In this document: piece by piece, positions 1-7,138 of the stretch
Position numbering within the stretch: position 1 is the first letter of the stretch
Layout of the letters: the number at the start of each line of letters is the position of its first letter
NCBI GenBank assembly: GCA_025465475.1
Contig: JAODMR010000053.1
Span: forward strand, 1 to 56,641
Source: Micrococcaceae bacterium
GTDB lineage: Bacteria; Actinomycetota; Actinomycetes; Actinomycetales; Micrococcaceae
Length of the DNA: 56,641 nucleotides
Direction of reading: 5' to 3'
Position numbers and translations under genes: made by a program
Notes under the pieces: generated by a model
What the model saw: the letters and a program-made list of their open reading frames with translations, nothing else
Database searches by the model: none
What the model was told of the DNA's origin: nothing

Positions 1-222
1 GCAGGCTTCTTTGTGCTCCCCGTCGTCGGCCTGATTGTCGGGTTCGCGTTGGGTCTGTTCCTTTCCGAATGGGAGCGGCACCGGTCCGTTCAGCCGGCCG
101 TCTCGTCGAGCCTGGCAGCGTTGAAAGCCACCGGGCTGGGCATGCTGGTCGAGTTCGGCTTCGCCGCCCTTGCGGGCAGTGTCTGGATCGCGGGTGTGTG
201 GATCCACTTCGCCACCCGCTAA
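1..222 (+). CDS. DUF456-like small membrane protein (C-terminal fragment)
   Basis: The reading frame is open from the first base and ends at TAA 220-222, so this is the 3' end of a gene that starts outside the window. The visible 73 residues contain two hydrophobic stretches: one rich in Gly/Val/Leu with the pattern FFVLPVVGLIVGFALG, and a second near the C-terminus. A short charged segment (SEWERHR) lies between them. The Gly-rich helix followed by an acidic/basic loop resembles the end of DUF456 family membrane proteins, whose function is unknown. A GTG at 13 could start an internal product but there is no reason to prefer it. Confidence 0.7.
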   Translation, partial: AGFFVLPVVGLIVGFALGLFLSEWERHRSVQPAVSSSLAALKATGLGMLVEFGFAALAGSVWIAGVWIHFATR

Positions 223-269
223 CGCTGCTGGCGTTGGCCGCCCGCGGCCGGCGCGGCGGTTGCGCAGAT

Positions 270-287
270 GTTACCGGTGGGTAACAT
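270..287 (+). promoter_or_regulatory. Palindrome overlapping a -10 element of the thioesterase gene
   Basis: GTTACC-GGTG-GGTAAC (270-285) is a perfect 6-4-6 inverted repeat. Its right arm overlaps the -10-like hexamer TAACAT (282-287), which sits 6 nt before the ATG at 294. No Shine-Dalgarno is present, so a leaderless transcript is likely and a protein bound here would block it. The regulator is unknown. Confidence 0.45.
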
Positions 288-293
288 GGGGGC

Positions 294-869
294 ATGCATC
301 TGTTGTTGCGCACCCTCCTGCGGTTATTTCTGTCCCGCCGCCGTTCCCGAGGAAGTTTGTGGGGCGAGTCCTCCCTGCCTCTGCGGGTGCTGCTGACGGA
401 CCTTGACGTGGCCAGGCACATCAACAACGGTATGTACTTCTCCCTGATGGACCTCGGCCGCTTTGACCTCATGGTCCGGAGCGGCACCTGGGACCGGATG
501 CGCGCCAGGAAGTGGTACCCGGTCGTCAGCGCTGAGACCATTGCGTTCCGCAAGTCCCTCACTCTGGGACAGCGCTACAGCATCGAGACCCGCATCGCAG
601 GTGTCGATGACCGCGCCATCTACTTTGAGCAGCGGATGGTGTCCGGCGGCGAGATCCATGCCCGCGCCTACATCGCCACCCGCCTGGTGAACCGGACGGG
701 GCGACCGATCAGCAATGAGGAGATTTTCGCCGAGGTCGGCCCGCCCCCGGCGGACCTGGTGCTACCGGAGTGGCTCCACTCGTGGCGGCAGGCCAACGCG
801 CTGCCCGGCGCCAACCGACCCGCCGTTCACAGCTGGCTGGTATCAGGTAAGCCCCAGGGACGTCGATAA
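294..869 (+). CDS. Acyl-CoA thioesterase-like hotdog-fold protein
   Basis: This 191-residue protein looks like the 4HBT_2 / THEM6-type thioesterase family, which hydrolyses acyl-thioesters. After a basic, hydrophobic N-terminus (about residues 1-25), the segment DLDVARHINNGMYFSLMDLGRFD carries the conserved D-x-x-x-H-x-N-N-x-x-Y hotdog active-site region. A later stretch (RIAGVDDRAIYFEQRM) fits the central sheet of the fold. The ATG at 294 is preceded by TAACAT with a 6-nt gap and no ribosome-binding site, which suggests a leaderless mRNA. The gene stands alone. The substrate is not predictable. Confidence 0.8.
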   Translation: MHLLLRTLLRLFLSRRRSRGSLWGESSLPLRVLLTDLDVARHINNGMYFSLMDLGRFDLMVRSGTWDRMRARKWYPVVSAETIAFRKSLTLGQRYSIETRIAGVDDRAIYFEQRMVSGGEIHARAYIATRLVNRTGRPISNEEIFAEVGPPPADLVLPEWLHSWRQANALPGANRPAVHSWLVSGKPQGRR

Positions 870-932
870 ACACGTCTCTCGGCACCGATAGGCACACATC
901 GATAGGCACGTCAGCCGGTCGATAGTAGATTC
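863..932. repeat. Degenerate tandem repeats starting at a stop codon
   Basis: Units of the form TCGATAggCACGTC occur at 863, 885, 899 and, more diverged, 919. The first unit contains the TAA stop of the thioesterase gene (867-869). No coding potential is seen; the rest of the gap up to 975 holds only the ribosome-binding site of the next gene. Confidence 0.55.
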
Positions 933-975
933 AACGACAGCAGCAGATTCATCGAAGAACCAGGGGGTTCCGGTC

Positions 976-1182
976 ATGTTATTCCGCAAAGGGGAAAAGG
1001 TTTCCTGGAATACACCGCAGGGGCAGACAGAGGGAGAAATCGTCGAAAAACGGTCCGAGGAGTTTACTTTTGACGGCCAGGTATTCAAGGCCTCCGAGGA
1101 CGAGCCCTATTACCTGGTGGAAAGCGCAAAATCGGGTAAAAGGGCGGCGCACAAGGAAAGTGCGTTGAAGCGGCTGAGCTGA
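976..1182 (+). CDS. DUF2945 (HVA1/TUDOR-like) small protein
   Basis: This 68-residue soluble protein has the DUF2945 pattern: an N-terminal KGEKVSWNTPQGQTEGEIVEK followed by FKASEDEPYYLVESAKSGKRAAHKESALKRL. The family adopts a small SH3/Tudor-like barrel. Its role is not established, although related fungal proteins are called hypervirulence-associated. A purine-rich stretch (CAGGGGG) lies upstream of the ATG. The gene is convergent with the flavoprotein gene on the other strand. Confidence 0.8.
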   Translation: MLFRKGEKVSWNTPQGQTEGEIVEKRSEEFTFDGQVFKASEDEPYYLVESAKSGKRAAHKESALKRLS

Positions 1183-1212
1183 ACAGCGGCCCCGGTGCGC
1201 GTCCGGGGGTCC

Positions 1213-2484
1213 CTACGCGCGGCCCTTGAGAATGAGGTTCCAGTACACCCAGGGCAGGACGTTTCGCTCCAGCACCCAGGTGGCGCGGTGCTCGCGTGCC
1301 AACCCCTTCCATGGAAGGGACGGTTTGGGCTGGTACCTGTCATCAAATTCGGCGAAGACCACAGTGGAGCGGGAAACAGTGAACGGGCAGGCCGAGTAGG
1401 AGTCGTACCGCGAGGTGGGTGTCCGGTCCCGGAGGACTGCCCGAAGGTTCTTGGCCAGGACGGTCGTCTGCTTTCGCAGGGCTGCACCCGACTTGGAGTT
1501 CCGGGTCGCGGCCGAATCGCCCAGGGACCATACGGACGGATAACGCCGGTGCTGCAACGTCTCCGGGTCCACCTCAACGAAGCCCGAGGCATCACCGATG
1601 GCTGGTAGGTCGGTTTCCTTGAGCCAGTCCCGGGCAGATTGCGGCGGAACCACGTGGAGGACGTCATAGGTGAGCTCCTCGTTGTGGCCGGTGGCCCGGT
1701 TGTGCACTGTGATGCTGTGCTCAGCGGCACGGACGGCCGTCAGTTCGGACTCGGTGAGCAGCTCGATGCCGTACTCGGCGATTTTGCGGTTCAATTCCTC
1801 ATCCACGATGGGCGCCCCGTAGACAGTCGGTGTCGGAACCACCAGCACCACCCGGATGTTCGCCAGGACGCCCTGTTGACGCCAGTGATCGCAGGCCAGG
1901 TACATTGGTTTTTGCGCTGCGCCGCCGCAGGTGACGGGCCCCGACGGGGACGTGAAAATGGCGGTCCCCTGGCGCAGGTCCCGCAGCAATGGCCACGCTT
2001 TCTGCGCCAGGTCAAAGTCGTAATTCGAGGCCACGTCGGGTGTCTGGATGGCTTCCGCCAAACCCGGCACGGCGTCCCAATCCAGCCTCAGACCGGGGCA
2101 CACGACCAGCTGGCCATACCGGACGCGTCGCCCGGAAGCGAGGACGACAACCTTCCGGCCGGGTTGGACATCCACCGCGGCGTCCCGAATCCATAGGACG
2201 CCGTCCGGCATGACCTCCGCCTGGGCGCGGACGGCCAGGGCGGGGTCCGCCGTGCCGCCAGCGATGTGGGAAAAGAACGGCTGGTAAAGGTGCCGCTCCT
2301 TGGGTTCGACGACGGTGACGTCCCGGATGCCGTACCGCGCCAGGCGTCCGGCCAGGGAGACGCCGGCATTGCCTCCGCCGAGAATGACCACTTCGTGGCG
2401 CTCCTCCCCGCCGACCGGTTCGTTCGCCCAGATAGCTGCCCTGTCATGCCGGCTCGAGCGGAGCAGGCGCTGCCGAATGCCCAT
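1213..2484 (-). CDS. SQR-like FAD-dependent NAD(P)/quinone oxidoreductase
   Basis: This 423-residue flavoprotein resembles sulfide:quinone oxidoreductases and type-II NADH dehydrogenases of the two-Rossmann-fold superfamily. The FAD dinucleotide motif VVILGGGNAGVSLAGRLARYG is at about residues 31-51. A PVTCGGAAQKPMYL segment near residue 183 matches the SQR region that carries a redox Cys, and the C-terminal GDSAATRNSKSG holds the second FAD contact. Family members pass electrons from sulfide to the quinone pool at the membrane, and the hydrophobic C-terminus (ERNVLPWVYWNLILKGRA) would suit membrane attachment. A sulfide role is inference; only part of the SQR cysteine set is evident. The start follows an AAAGGTGG ribosome-binding site. 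Confidence 0.75.
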   Translation of the reverse strand: MGIRQRLLRSSRHDRAAIWANEPVGGEERHEVVILGGGNAGVSLAGRLARYGIRDVTVVEPKERHLYQPFFSHIAGGTADPALAVRAQAEVMPDGVLWIRDAAVDVQPGRKVVVLASGRRVRYGQLVVCPGLRLDWDAVPGLAEAIQTPDVASNYDFDLAQKAWPLLRDLRQGTAIFTSPSGPVTCGGAAQKPMYLACDHWRQQGVLANIRVVLVVPTPTVYGAPIVDEELNRKIAEYGIELLTESELTAVRAAEHSITVHNRATGHNEELTYDVLHVVPPQSARDWLKETDLPAIGDASGFVEVDPETLQHRRYPSVWSLGDSAATRNSKSGAALRKQTTVLAKNLRAVLRDRTPTSRYDSYSACPFTVSRSTVVFAEFDDRYQPKPSLPWKGLAREHRATWVLERNVLPWVYWNLILKGRA

Positions 2485-2539
2485 GCGTGGCCACCTTTCG
2501 TGGTCCTTGGCGCGGCTCCGACAATTCCGCCTGAGCCGC

Positions 2540-3034
2540 TTACTGGTACTGGTACTGTCCGCTGTTGTTCGGCGGGTCGAAGCGCTGGCCCATGGGGTTG
2601 GACGGCATGACCGTCAGCACCAGCAGGGCAATACCGCCGAGGAACGGAATCAGGCCCAGCAGAATGAACAGGGCACTGAAGTTCGCGTCGTGCAACCGGC
2701 GGGACGCCAGCGCTATCGTGGGGATGATGGTCGCCAGGCCCCAGAGCAGGATGAGGATGCCGATAGCCGTGAAGCCGGGACCGGGCACGGTGGCTCCAGT
2801 GGAGGACACCGTCGCGCCCGCGCCTCCGACGGCAAGGGCCAGTATTTCCAGGACGATACCCACGACACATGCGACGAGCATCCACCACCAGTATTCGCTG
2901 CGGCTGGCGCGCCCACTGAATACCACGTACTTTTTCCAGAACCGCTTTACCGCTTCGGGCAATGGGGCTCCGTAATATGGTGCCGACAATGGCGGCGTGC
3001 CGGTGGTCGCGTAATACTGCTGCGGCGCGGTCAT
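2540..3034 (-). CDS. DUF805 membrane protein
   Basis: This protein has 164 residues from the ATG at 3034, which is preceded by GAGGAG with suitable spacing; a longer in-frame extension has no such signal. A Tyr/Pro/Ala-rich cytoplasmic head (TAPQQYYATTGTPPLSAPYYG) is followed by the DUF805 hallmark FSGRASRSEYWWW, then three to four hydrophobic helices and the RRLHDANFS loop typical of the family. The short tail NNSGQYQYQ is polar. Function is unknown. The gene lies 56 bp upstream of the flavoprotein gene on the same strand and may be cotranscribed with it. Confidence 0.85.
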   Translation of the reverse strand: MTAPQQYYATTGTPPLSAPYYGAPLPEAVKRFWKKYVVFSGRASRSEYWWWMLVACVVGIVLEILALAVGGAGATVSSTGATVPGPGFTAIGILILLWGLATIIPTIALASRRLHDANFSALFILLGLIPFLGGIALLVLTVMPSNPMGQRFDPPNNSGQYQYQ

Positions 3035-3158
3035 GTGTTTCTCCTCGATGGTCCCCCAATGGATGGAATTCAGCTTAGGCGACACCGGCTTTTCTGCACA
3101 TAAGCGCTGCATTGTTTCGTTGGCATTTTTTTGGCTGGCGGTGGCATTCTTTTTTCGG

Positions 3159-3190
3159 AACGGGTGGTGGCCGGAGCCACCACCCGTTTT
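3159..3190 (-). terminator. Hairpin behind the aldo/keto reductase gene
   Basis: AACGGGTGGTGG and CCACCACCCGTT form a perfect 12-bp stem (3159-3170 with 3177-3188) around a 6-nt loop, 21 nt past the reductase stop codon. The U-tract is short, so termination may be partial. Confidence 0.65.
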
Positions 3191-3210
3191 CGCCTCTTCT
3201 GCTCCTGCTG

Positions 3211-4242
3211 TTAGCGGCCGCCCTGGATTTTGCGGCTACGCTGCTCCTGCGCCGGGCGGCCGTAAGGGTAAACCCCCAACGACGGCGCACTGACGGTGGT
3301 CAGCCGTTCGGTCTCCTCAGCCGTCAGTTCCAGCGTGGCTGATGACATATTGTCCGCCAGTTGTTCCCGGGTCCTGGCACCCAGGATGACGGAAGTGACG
3401 GCGGGTCGGTTGACCAGCCACGACAACGCGACCTGGGACGAGCTGGCGCCGTGCGCCTGCGCGATGTCCTCCACCGCTCCGATGACCTGCCACGTCCGCT
3501 CGTCCGCGTTGCGTCCCTTCCACGCTTCCATGCCGCGCTCCGGATTTTCGCCCAGCCGCGTGGCACCCGTGGGAGCCTGGTCGCGCTTGTATTTGCCGGA
3601 CAGCCAGCCACCACCGAGCGGCGACCAGGGCAGCAGGCCAATGCCGGCGTCGAGGGAGGCGGGAACGATCTCCGACTCGATCTCCCGGACCAGCAGGCTG
3701 TATTGCGGCTGCAGGGTCACCGGCGGGTTCCAGCCGTGCTGCCGGGCGACGTGCACGGCCTTGGTCAGCTGCCAGCCAAGGAAGTTCGAAAAGCCATAGT
3801 AGGCAATCTTGCCGGCGCGGACCGCGTCCTCGAGGAACCGGAGGGTTTCTTCGAGCGGGGTGATCGGATCCCACGCGTGCATCTGGTAGAGGTCCAACTG
3901 CTCCACGCCGAGTCGGCGGAGGGAATTGTCCAGGGCGGTGGTGAGGTGTTTCCGGCTGGTGCCCAGGTCATTTGGCGCTTCACCCATGGGGAAGCGGCCC
4001 TTGCTGGCAAGAACCAGCTTGTCCTTGAGCATTGGCCGTTTCGCCAGCCAGCGACCGATGATTTCCTCCGAGGCGCCGGCCGTGTAGACATCGGCCGTGT
4101 CCAGGAAGTTGCCGCCCGCCTCGACATAGTCGTCGAGGATCGAGTGGCTGGTCTCCTCATCGGCTTCGTTGCCAAAGGTCATGGTGCCTAATGCGAGGCT
4201 GGTGACGACGGCTCCACTGTTGCCAAGGGTGCGATACTGCAT
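3211..4242 (-). CDS. Aldo/keto reductase
   Basis: This 343-residue cytosolic NADPH-dependent oxidoreductase belongs to the YajO/YhdN-type AKR group. The catalytic tetrad is readable: Asp and Tyr in NFLDTADVYTAG (about residues 46-57), Lys in LVLASKGRF, and His in LDLYQMHAWDP. The cofactor-binding end PAVTSVILGARTREQLADN is intact near residues 280-298. Full family length is present and the ATG follows GAAGGAGAACC. The substrate is unknown. The gene is divergent from the metallo-hydrolase gene with about 160 bp between them. Confidence 0.9.
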   Translation of the reverse strand: MQYRTLGNSGAVVTSLALGTMTFGNEADEETSHSILDDYVEAGGNFLDTADVYTAGASEEIIGRWLAKRPMLKDKLVLASKGRFPMGEAPNDLGTSRKHLTTALDNSLRRLGVEQLDLYQMHAWDPITPLEETLRFLEDAVRAGKIAYYGFSNFLGWQLTKAVHVARQHGWNPPVTLQPQYSLLVREIESEIVPASLDAGIGLLPWSPLGGGWLSGKYKRDQAPTGATRLGENPERGMEAWKGRNADERTWQVIGAVEDIAQAHGASSSQVALSWLVNRPAVTSVILGARTREQLADNMSSATLELTAEETERLTTVSAPSLGVYPYGRPAQEQRSRKIQGGR

Positions 4243-4400
4243 GGTTCTCCTTCTGCCGGAGGCGCCTGCCCCCGGCCGCTGTACGACAAGGCCCTCCCCA
4301 CACTACGGTGTAACCCAGGTCACGGGGGCAACGAAGGATGAACCGGTTCAGTTTTTCGGTCTTTTTGAGCTCCCAGACCGCCGGAGCATCAGGAGAAGCC

Positions 4401-5201
4401 ATGGCCGCCACCACCCACCCTGCAGGTCCTTGGAGCGCGGCGACCCGCACGGTTGACCACGGTAACGGCACCTTTTTGGTGGCCGGACCTGCCTCAAACT
4501 GGATCATCGTCCGGGACGGGAACCGGTTCCTGCTCATCGACGCCGGTTATCCGGCTGACCTTGCCCACGTGCTCGCCTCCCTGCGGCACCTCGGCCTGGA
4601 GCCGGCGGAAGCGTCGGCCGTGCTGCTGACCCATGCACACGTCGACCACATGGGTGGTGCCGCCTATTTCGCACGCCAATTCGGTACGCCTGTTCTTTGC
4701 AGCCCGCAGGAACTGCCCCAGGTGCAGGGGCGCATACCCCGGCAACAGGTGACCCTCCTTCGGGTGCTTGCCGGGGCCTGGCGACCGAGAGTACTTCGGT
4801 GGATGGTCTCCGCCCTGCGGTCCGGAGCCCTGCGGGCCCAACCGGTGGAAACGGCGTCGGCCTGGACGCCGGAGGCGCTGCAGCAGCTGCCCGGCAGTCC
4901 ACTGCCGATCCTGCTGCCGGGGCATACTGACGGTTCCTCAGCCCTGTACCTTCCGGCAGCCAAGGCGGCCGTGACAGGCGACGCCGTGGTGACCGGTCAC
5001 CCTCTCAGCGGGTGGACGGGGCCCCAACTGACGCTCCCCATGTTTTCCCTGAACCCCACCCGCGCCGCGGAGGCACTGACAGCCCTCCGCGGCCTTGATG
5101 CCACGCTGGTGCTGCCGGGCCACGGTCCGGCCCTGCGGAAACCATTACAGGCAGTGGTGCAGCAGGCGCTCCGGGCGGCCGGGTTTACCGGCGAACGGTA
5201 A
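4401..5201 (+). CDS. Metallo-beta-lactamase-fold hydrolase
   Basis: This protein has 266 residues from the ATG at 4401, chosen because AGGAG lies 5 nt before it; an upstream in-frame ATG at 4338 has no such signal. The zinc-binding motif THAHVDHMGG is at about residues 77-86, later metal ligands are in LPGHTDGS and TGDAVV, and a final VLPGHGPA supplies the last His. The arrangement is glyoxalase-II-like. Members hydrolyse thioesters, lactones or phosphodiesters; the substrate here is not predictable. It may be cotranscribed with the small gene that follows. Confidence 0.88.
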   Translation: MAATTHPAGPWSAATRTVDHGNGTFLVAGPASNWIIVRDGNRFLLIDAGYPADLAHVLASLRHLGLEPAEASAVLLTHAHVDHMGGAAYFARQFGTPVLCSPQELPQVQGRIPRQQVTLLRVLAGAWRPRVLRWMVSALRSGALRAQPVETASAWTPEALQQLPGSPLPILLPGHTDGSSALYLPAAKAAVTGDAVVTGHPLSGWTGPQLTLPMFSLNPTRAAEALTALRGLDATLVLPGHGPALRKPLQAVVQQALRAAGFTGER

Positions 5202-5211
5202 GGTTTTGGCC

Positions 5212-5502
5212 ATGACGGGTAAGGGAACACTTTTTGGCTGGGCCTTCGGGGATATCCACCGGGCCGACGAAGATGGCTACCTGAACACGCTCCGGGACCA
5301 GGCGCTGCAAAACGCCAGGCAGGACGCGCACCGCCGCGGCGTGCAGGTGGTGGAGGGCTCGGAGTCCTTTATGGAGCTCCGCCACGGTCACGCCCTCCCT
5401 GGCGTCGGAGAACCCCCGCAGGGACTCATGGTCCGGTGCACCGTGGAACTGACCGGCCCAGGCGCCGAGAACATCTCCGGAGAAGGCCCCATGAACGGAT
5501 AG
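5212..5502 (+). CDS. Hypothetical protein, 96 residues
   Basis: I do not recognise a family. The protein starts at an ATG 10 bp after the hydrolase stop, so it is probably translated from the same mRNA. It is soluble and mixed in charge, with a GTLFGWAFGDIHRADEDGY N-terminus, a helix-forming middle (LRDQALQNARQDAHRRGV) and a hydrophobic strand GLMVRCTVEL near the end. No signal peptide or metal motif is visible. Codon use matches the neighbours, which supports it being a real gene. Confidence 0.6.
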   Translation: MTGKGTLFGWAFGDIHRADEDGYLNTLRDQALQNARQDAHRRGVQVVEGSESFMELRHGHALPGVGEPPQGLMVRCTVELTGPGAENISGEGPMNG

Positions 5503-5540
5503 CCGTTCTCCCCGGAATATTTCCATGGGGCAGCCCCTGC

Positions 5541-5585
5541 CGGCTGGTTGGTTGGCGGCTGGTTAGTTGGCCGCTGGTTTGTTGA
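5541..5585. repeat. Three 15-bp tandem repeats between convergent genes
   Basis: Units begin at 5541, 5556 and 5571: CGGCTGGTTGGTTGG, CGGCTGGTTAGTTGG and CCGCTGGTTTGTTGA. They lie between two convergent stop codons and nearly touch the stop of the minus-strand gene (5592). Confidence 0.75.
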
Positions 5586-5591
5586 CGGCTG

Positions 5592-5879
5592 TCAGTCCAG
5601 CTGTACCACCAGCCACTGGCCGGCGCGGAGCGTCTCACCGGGGCGGTATCCGGTCGAAAACACTCCGTTCAGGTGGGTGACGATGTCGTCCTCGGAGAGT
5701 TCCTCCACCCACAGTTCGTGCACCGGTTCCCAATGGTCGGGCAGGAGTTCAGGGTTATCCACGGCTTCTGCCAGCTGGGCTCCATTCAGGCCGGCGGTAC
5801 CCTGGAACACCCGCAACAACCGCGGCGTTCCGGTGCTGCCGGCCTCAACGACCGCGTACTTGTTGCCTTTAGCGTCCAT
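5592..5879 (-). CDS. Hypothetical protein, 95 residues
   Basis: No family recognised. It is an acidic soluble protein (VHELWVEELSEDDIVTHLNG) starting MDAKGNKYAVVEAG and ending GQWLVVQLD, with alternating strand-like segments. The ATG has no Shine-Dalgarno but is preceded by TAGACT with a 6-nt gap, the leaderless pattern seen at other genes here. That promoter placement supports both the start and the reality of the gene. Confidence 0.6.
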   Translation of the reverse strand: MDAKGNKYAVVEAGSTGTPRLLRVFQGTAGLNGAQLAEAVDNPELLPDHWEPVHELWVEELSEDDIVTHLNGVFSTGYRPGETLRAGQWLVVQLD

Positions 5880-5933
5880 GCACCGAGTCTAGGGGGTGGC
5901 CCCCCGGGACTGCAGCCACCCTCACAAACGCAG

Positions 5934-5979
5934 CCGGGGCCACCGGCGGGGAGGTATCCCTGCCAGTGGCCCCGGTTTT
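5934..5979 (-). terminator. Hairpin downstream of mtlD
   Basis: CCGGGGCCAC (5934-5943) pairs perfectly with GTGGCCCCGG (5966-5975) and further partial pairing fills the loop. It lies 20-60 nt past the mtlD stop codon. TTTT follows on the plus strand only, so on the mtlD strand the U-tract is poor. Confidence 0.55.
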
Positions 5980-5998
5980 GCTGCTGGGCGGGTGTTTC

Positions 5999-7138
5999 CT
6001 ACCGCCCGGCGCGGGCGGCGATCAGGTCCCGGATGTCATTGAACAGCGGATGCGATGGCGCCAGCCCGGTGATCTCACCGGTTGCCGCCTCCGGGGTGGA
6101 GGTCGCCAGGATGCGTGCCAGCTCAACCGCTTCCGGATCTTCCGCGTCATCGAAGGCAAGGGCCGCCTCCATGGCGCCGAGCAGGGCGACCGGCCGGATG
6201 CCCTGCTCGGCCAGCTCCGCGGCCGGCCCGACGAACCTTTCATGCCTGCTCAGTTTGCGCAGCGGGGCGCGGCCCACGCGCACCACCGTGTCGGGCAGGT
6301 GCTCGTTGGTGAAGCGGCGCAGGATCTTCTGGACATACGCTTCCTGCTCGTCGGGTGCGAATCCGTGCTTGCGCACCAGCAGGGTTTTCGTTTCCTGCAG
6401 CACCGCTGAGACCTTGCCCGCCACGCCGGGGTCGGACATGGCCTCGGAGATCTTGGCCAGTCCTGCCTGATAGCCGAAGTAGGCGCTGGAGGCGTGGCCG
6501 GTGTTGACGGTGAACAATTTGCGCTCTATGTACGGCCGCAGGTCATCCACATAGGTGGCGCCGGGGATCCGGGGTTCGTTGCCCCCGAACGGTGTGCGAT
6601 CGATGACCCACTCAAAGAACGTTTCCACCGTGACATCCAGGCCCTGGCCCGGCTCCTGGTTGGGAACGATGCGGTCCACGGCGGTGTTGGCGTAGATGGC
6701 CTTTCCCGTCTGTCCCGCAGCCTCCGGCGCGCCTTCGATTTCGGTGCGCAGCAGGTCGGTGGCATTGATGGCGTTTTCGCAGGCCATCACCTGCAGGGCC
6801 GGAAGGCCAGCGTCCCGCTGGGCGATGCCCCTGGCGATGACCGGTGCCACGAACTTCAGGATGTTCGGTCCGACGGCGGTGGTGACGAGGTCGGCGGTGG
6901 CCACCTCCTCAATGACCTCCTGTTCCTGCCGGGCGGAGTTCAGTGCCCGGTAACCGTTCACCACCCGGTCCCGAGCGCCCTCTCCCACCTCGTGGACGGT
7001 GTACTGCGGTGCCGCCGAGAGTTGGTCGATCAGGGTCTCCGCGACGTCGGCAAAAACAACCTCATAACCGGCCTCGTGCAGCAGCAGGCCAACGAACCCG
7101 CGGCCAATGTTTCCGGCACCGAAATGTACTGCCTTCAC
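5999..7138 (-). CDS. mtlD: Mannitol-1-phosphate 5-dehydrogenase
   Basis: This 379-residue enzyme oxidises mannitol 1-phosphate to fructose 6-phosphate with NAD+. The N-terminal Rossmann motif AVHFGAGNIGRGFVG is intact. The active-site region of polyol dehydrogenases is seen in ERKLFTVNTGHASSAYFGY (about residues 211-229), with the conserved Lys and His. Length fits the family (about 380). The start is a GTG at 7138 that overlaps the mtlA stop as GTGA, so translation is coupled to the transporter. It is the last gene of the tetR-mtlA-mtlD unit and takes the phosphorylated product of MtlA into glycolysis. Confidence 0.95.
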   Translation of the reverse strand: MKAVHFGAGNIGRGFVGLLLHEAGYEVVFADVAETLIDQLSAAPQYTVHEVGEGARDRVVNGYRALNSARQEQEVIEEVATADLVTTAVGPNILKFVAPVIARGIAQRDAGLPALQVMACENAINATDLLRTEIEGAPEAAGQTGKAIYANTAVDRIVPNQEPGQGLDVTVETFFEWVIDRTPFGGNEPRIPGATYVDDLRPYIERKLFTVNTGHASSAYFGYQAGLAKISEAMSDPGVAGKVSAVLQETKTLLVRKHGFAPDEQEAYVQKILRRFTNEHLPDTVVRVGRAPLRKLSRHERFVGPAAELAEQGIRPVALLGAMEAALAFDDAEDPEAVELARILATSTPEAATGEITGLAPSHPLFNDIRDLIAARAGR

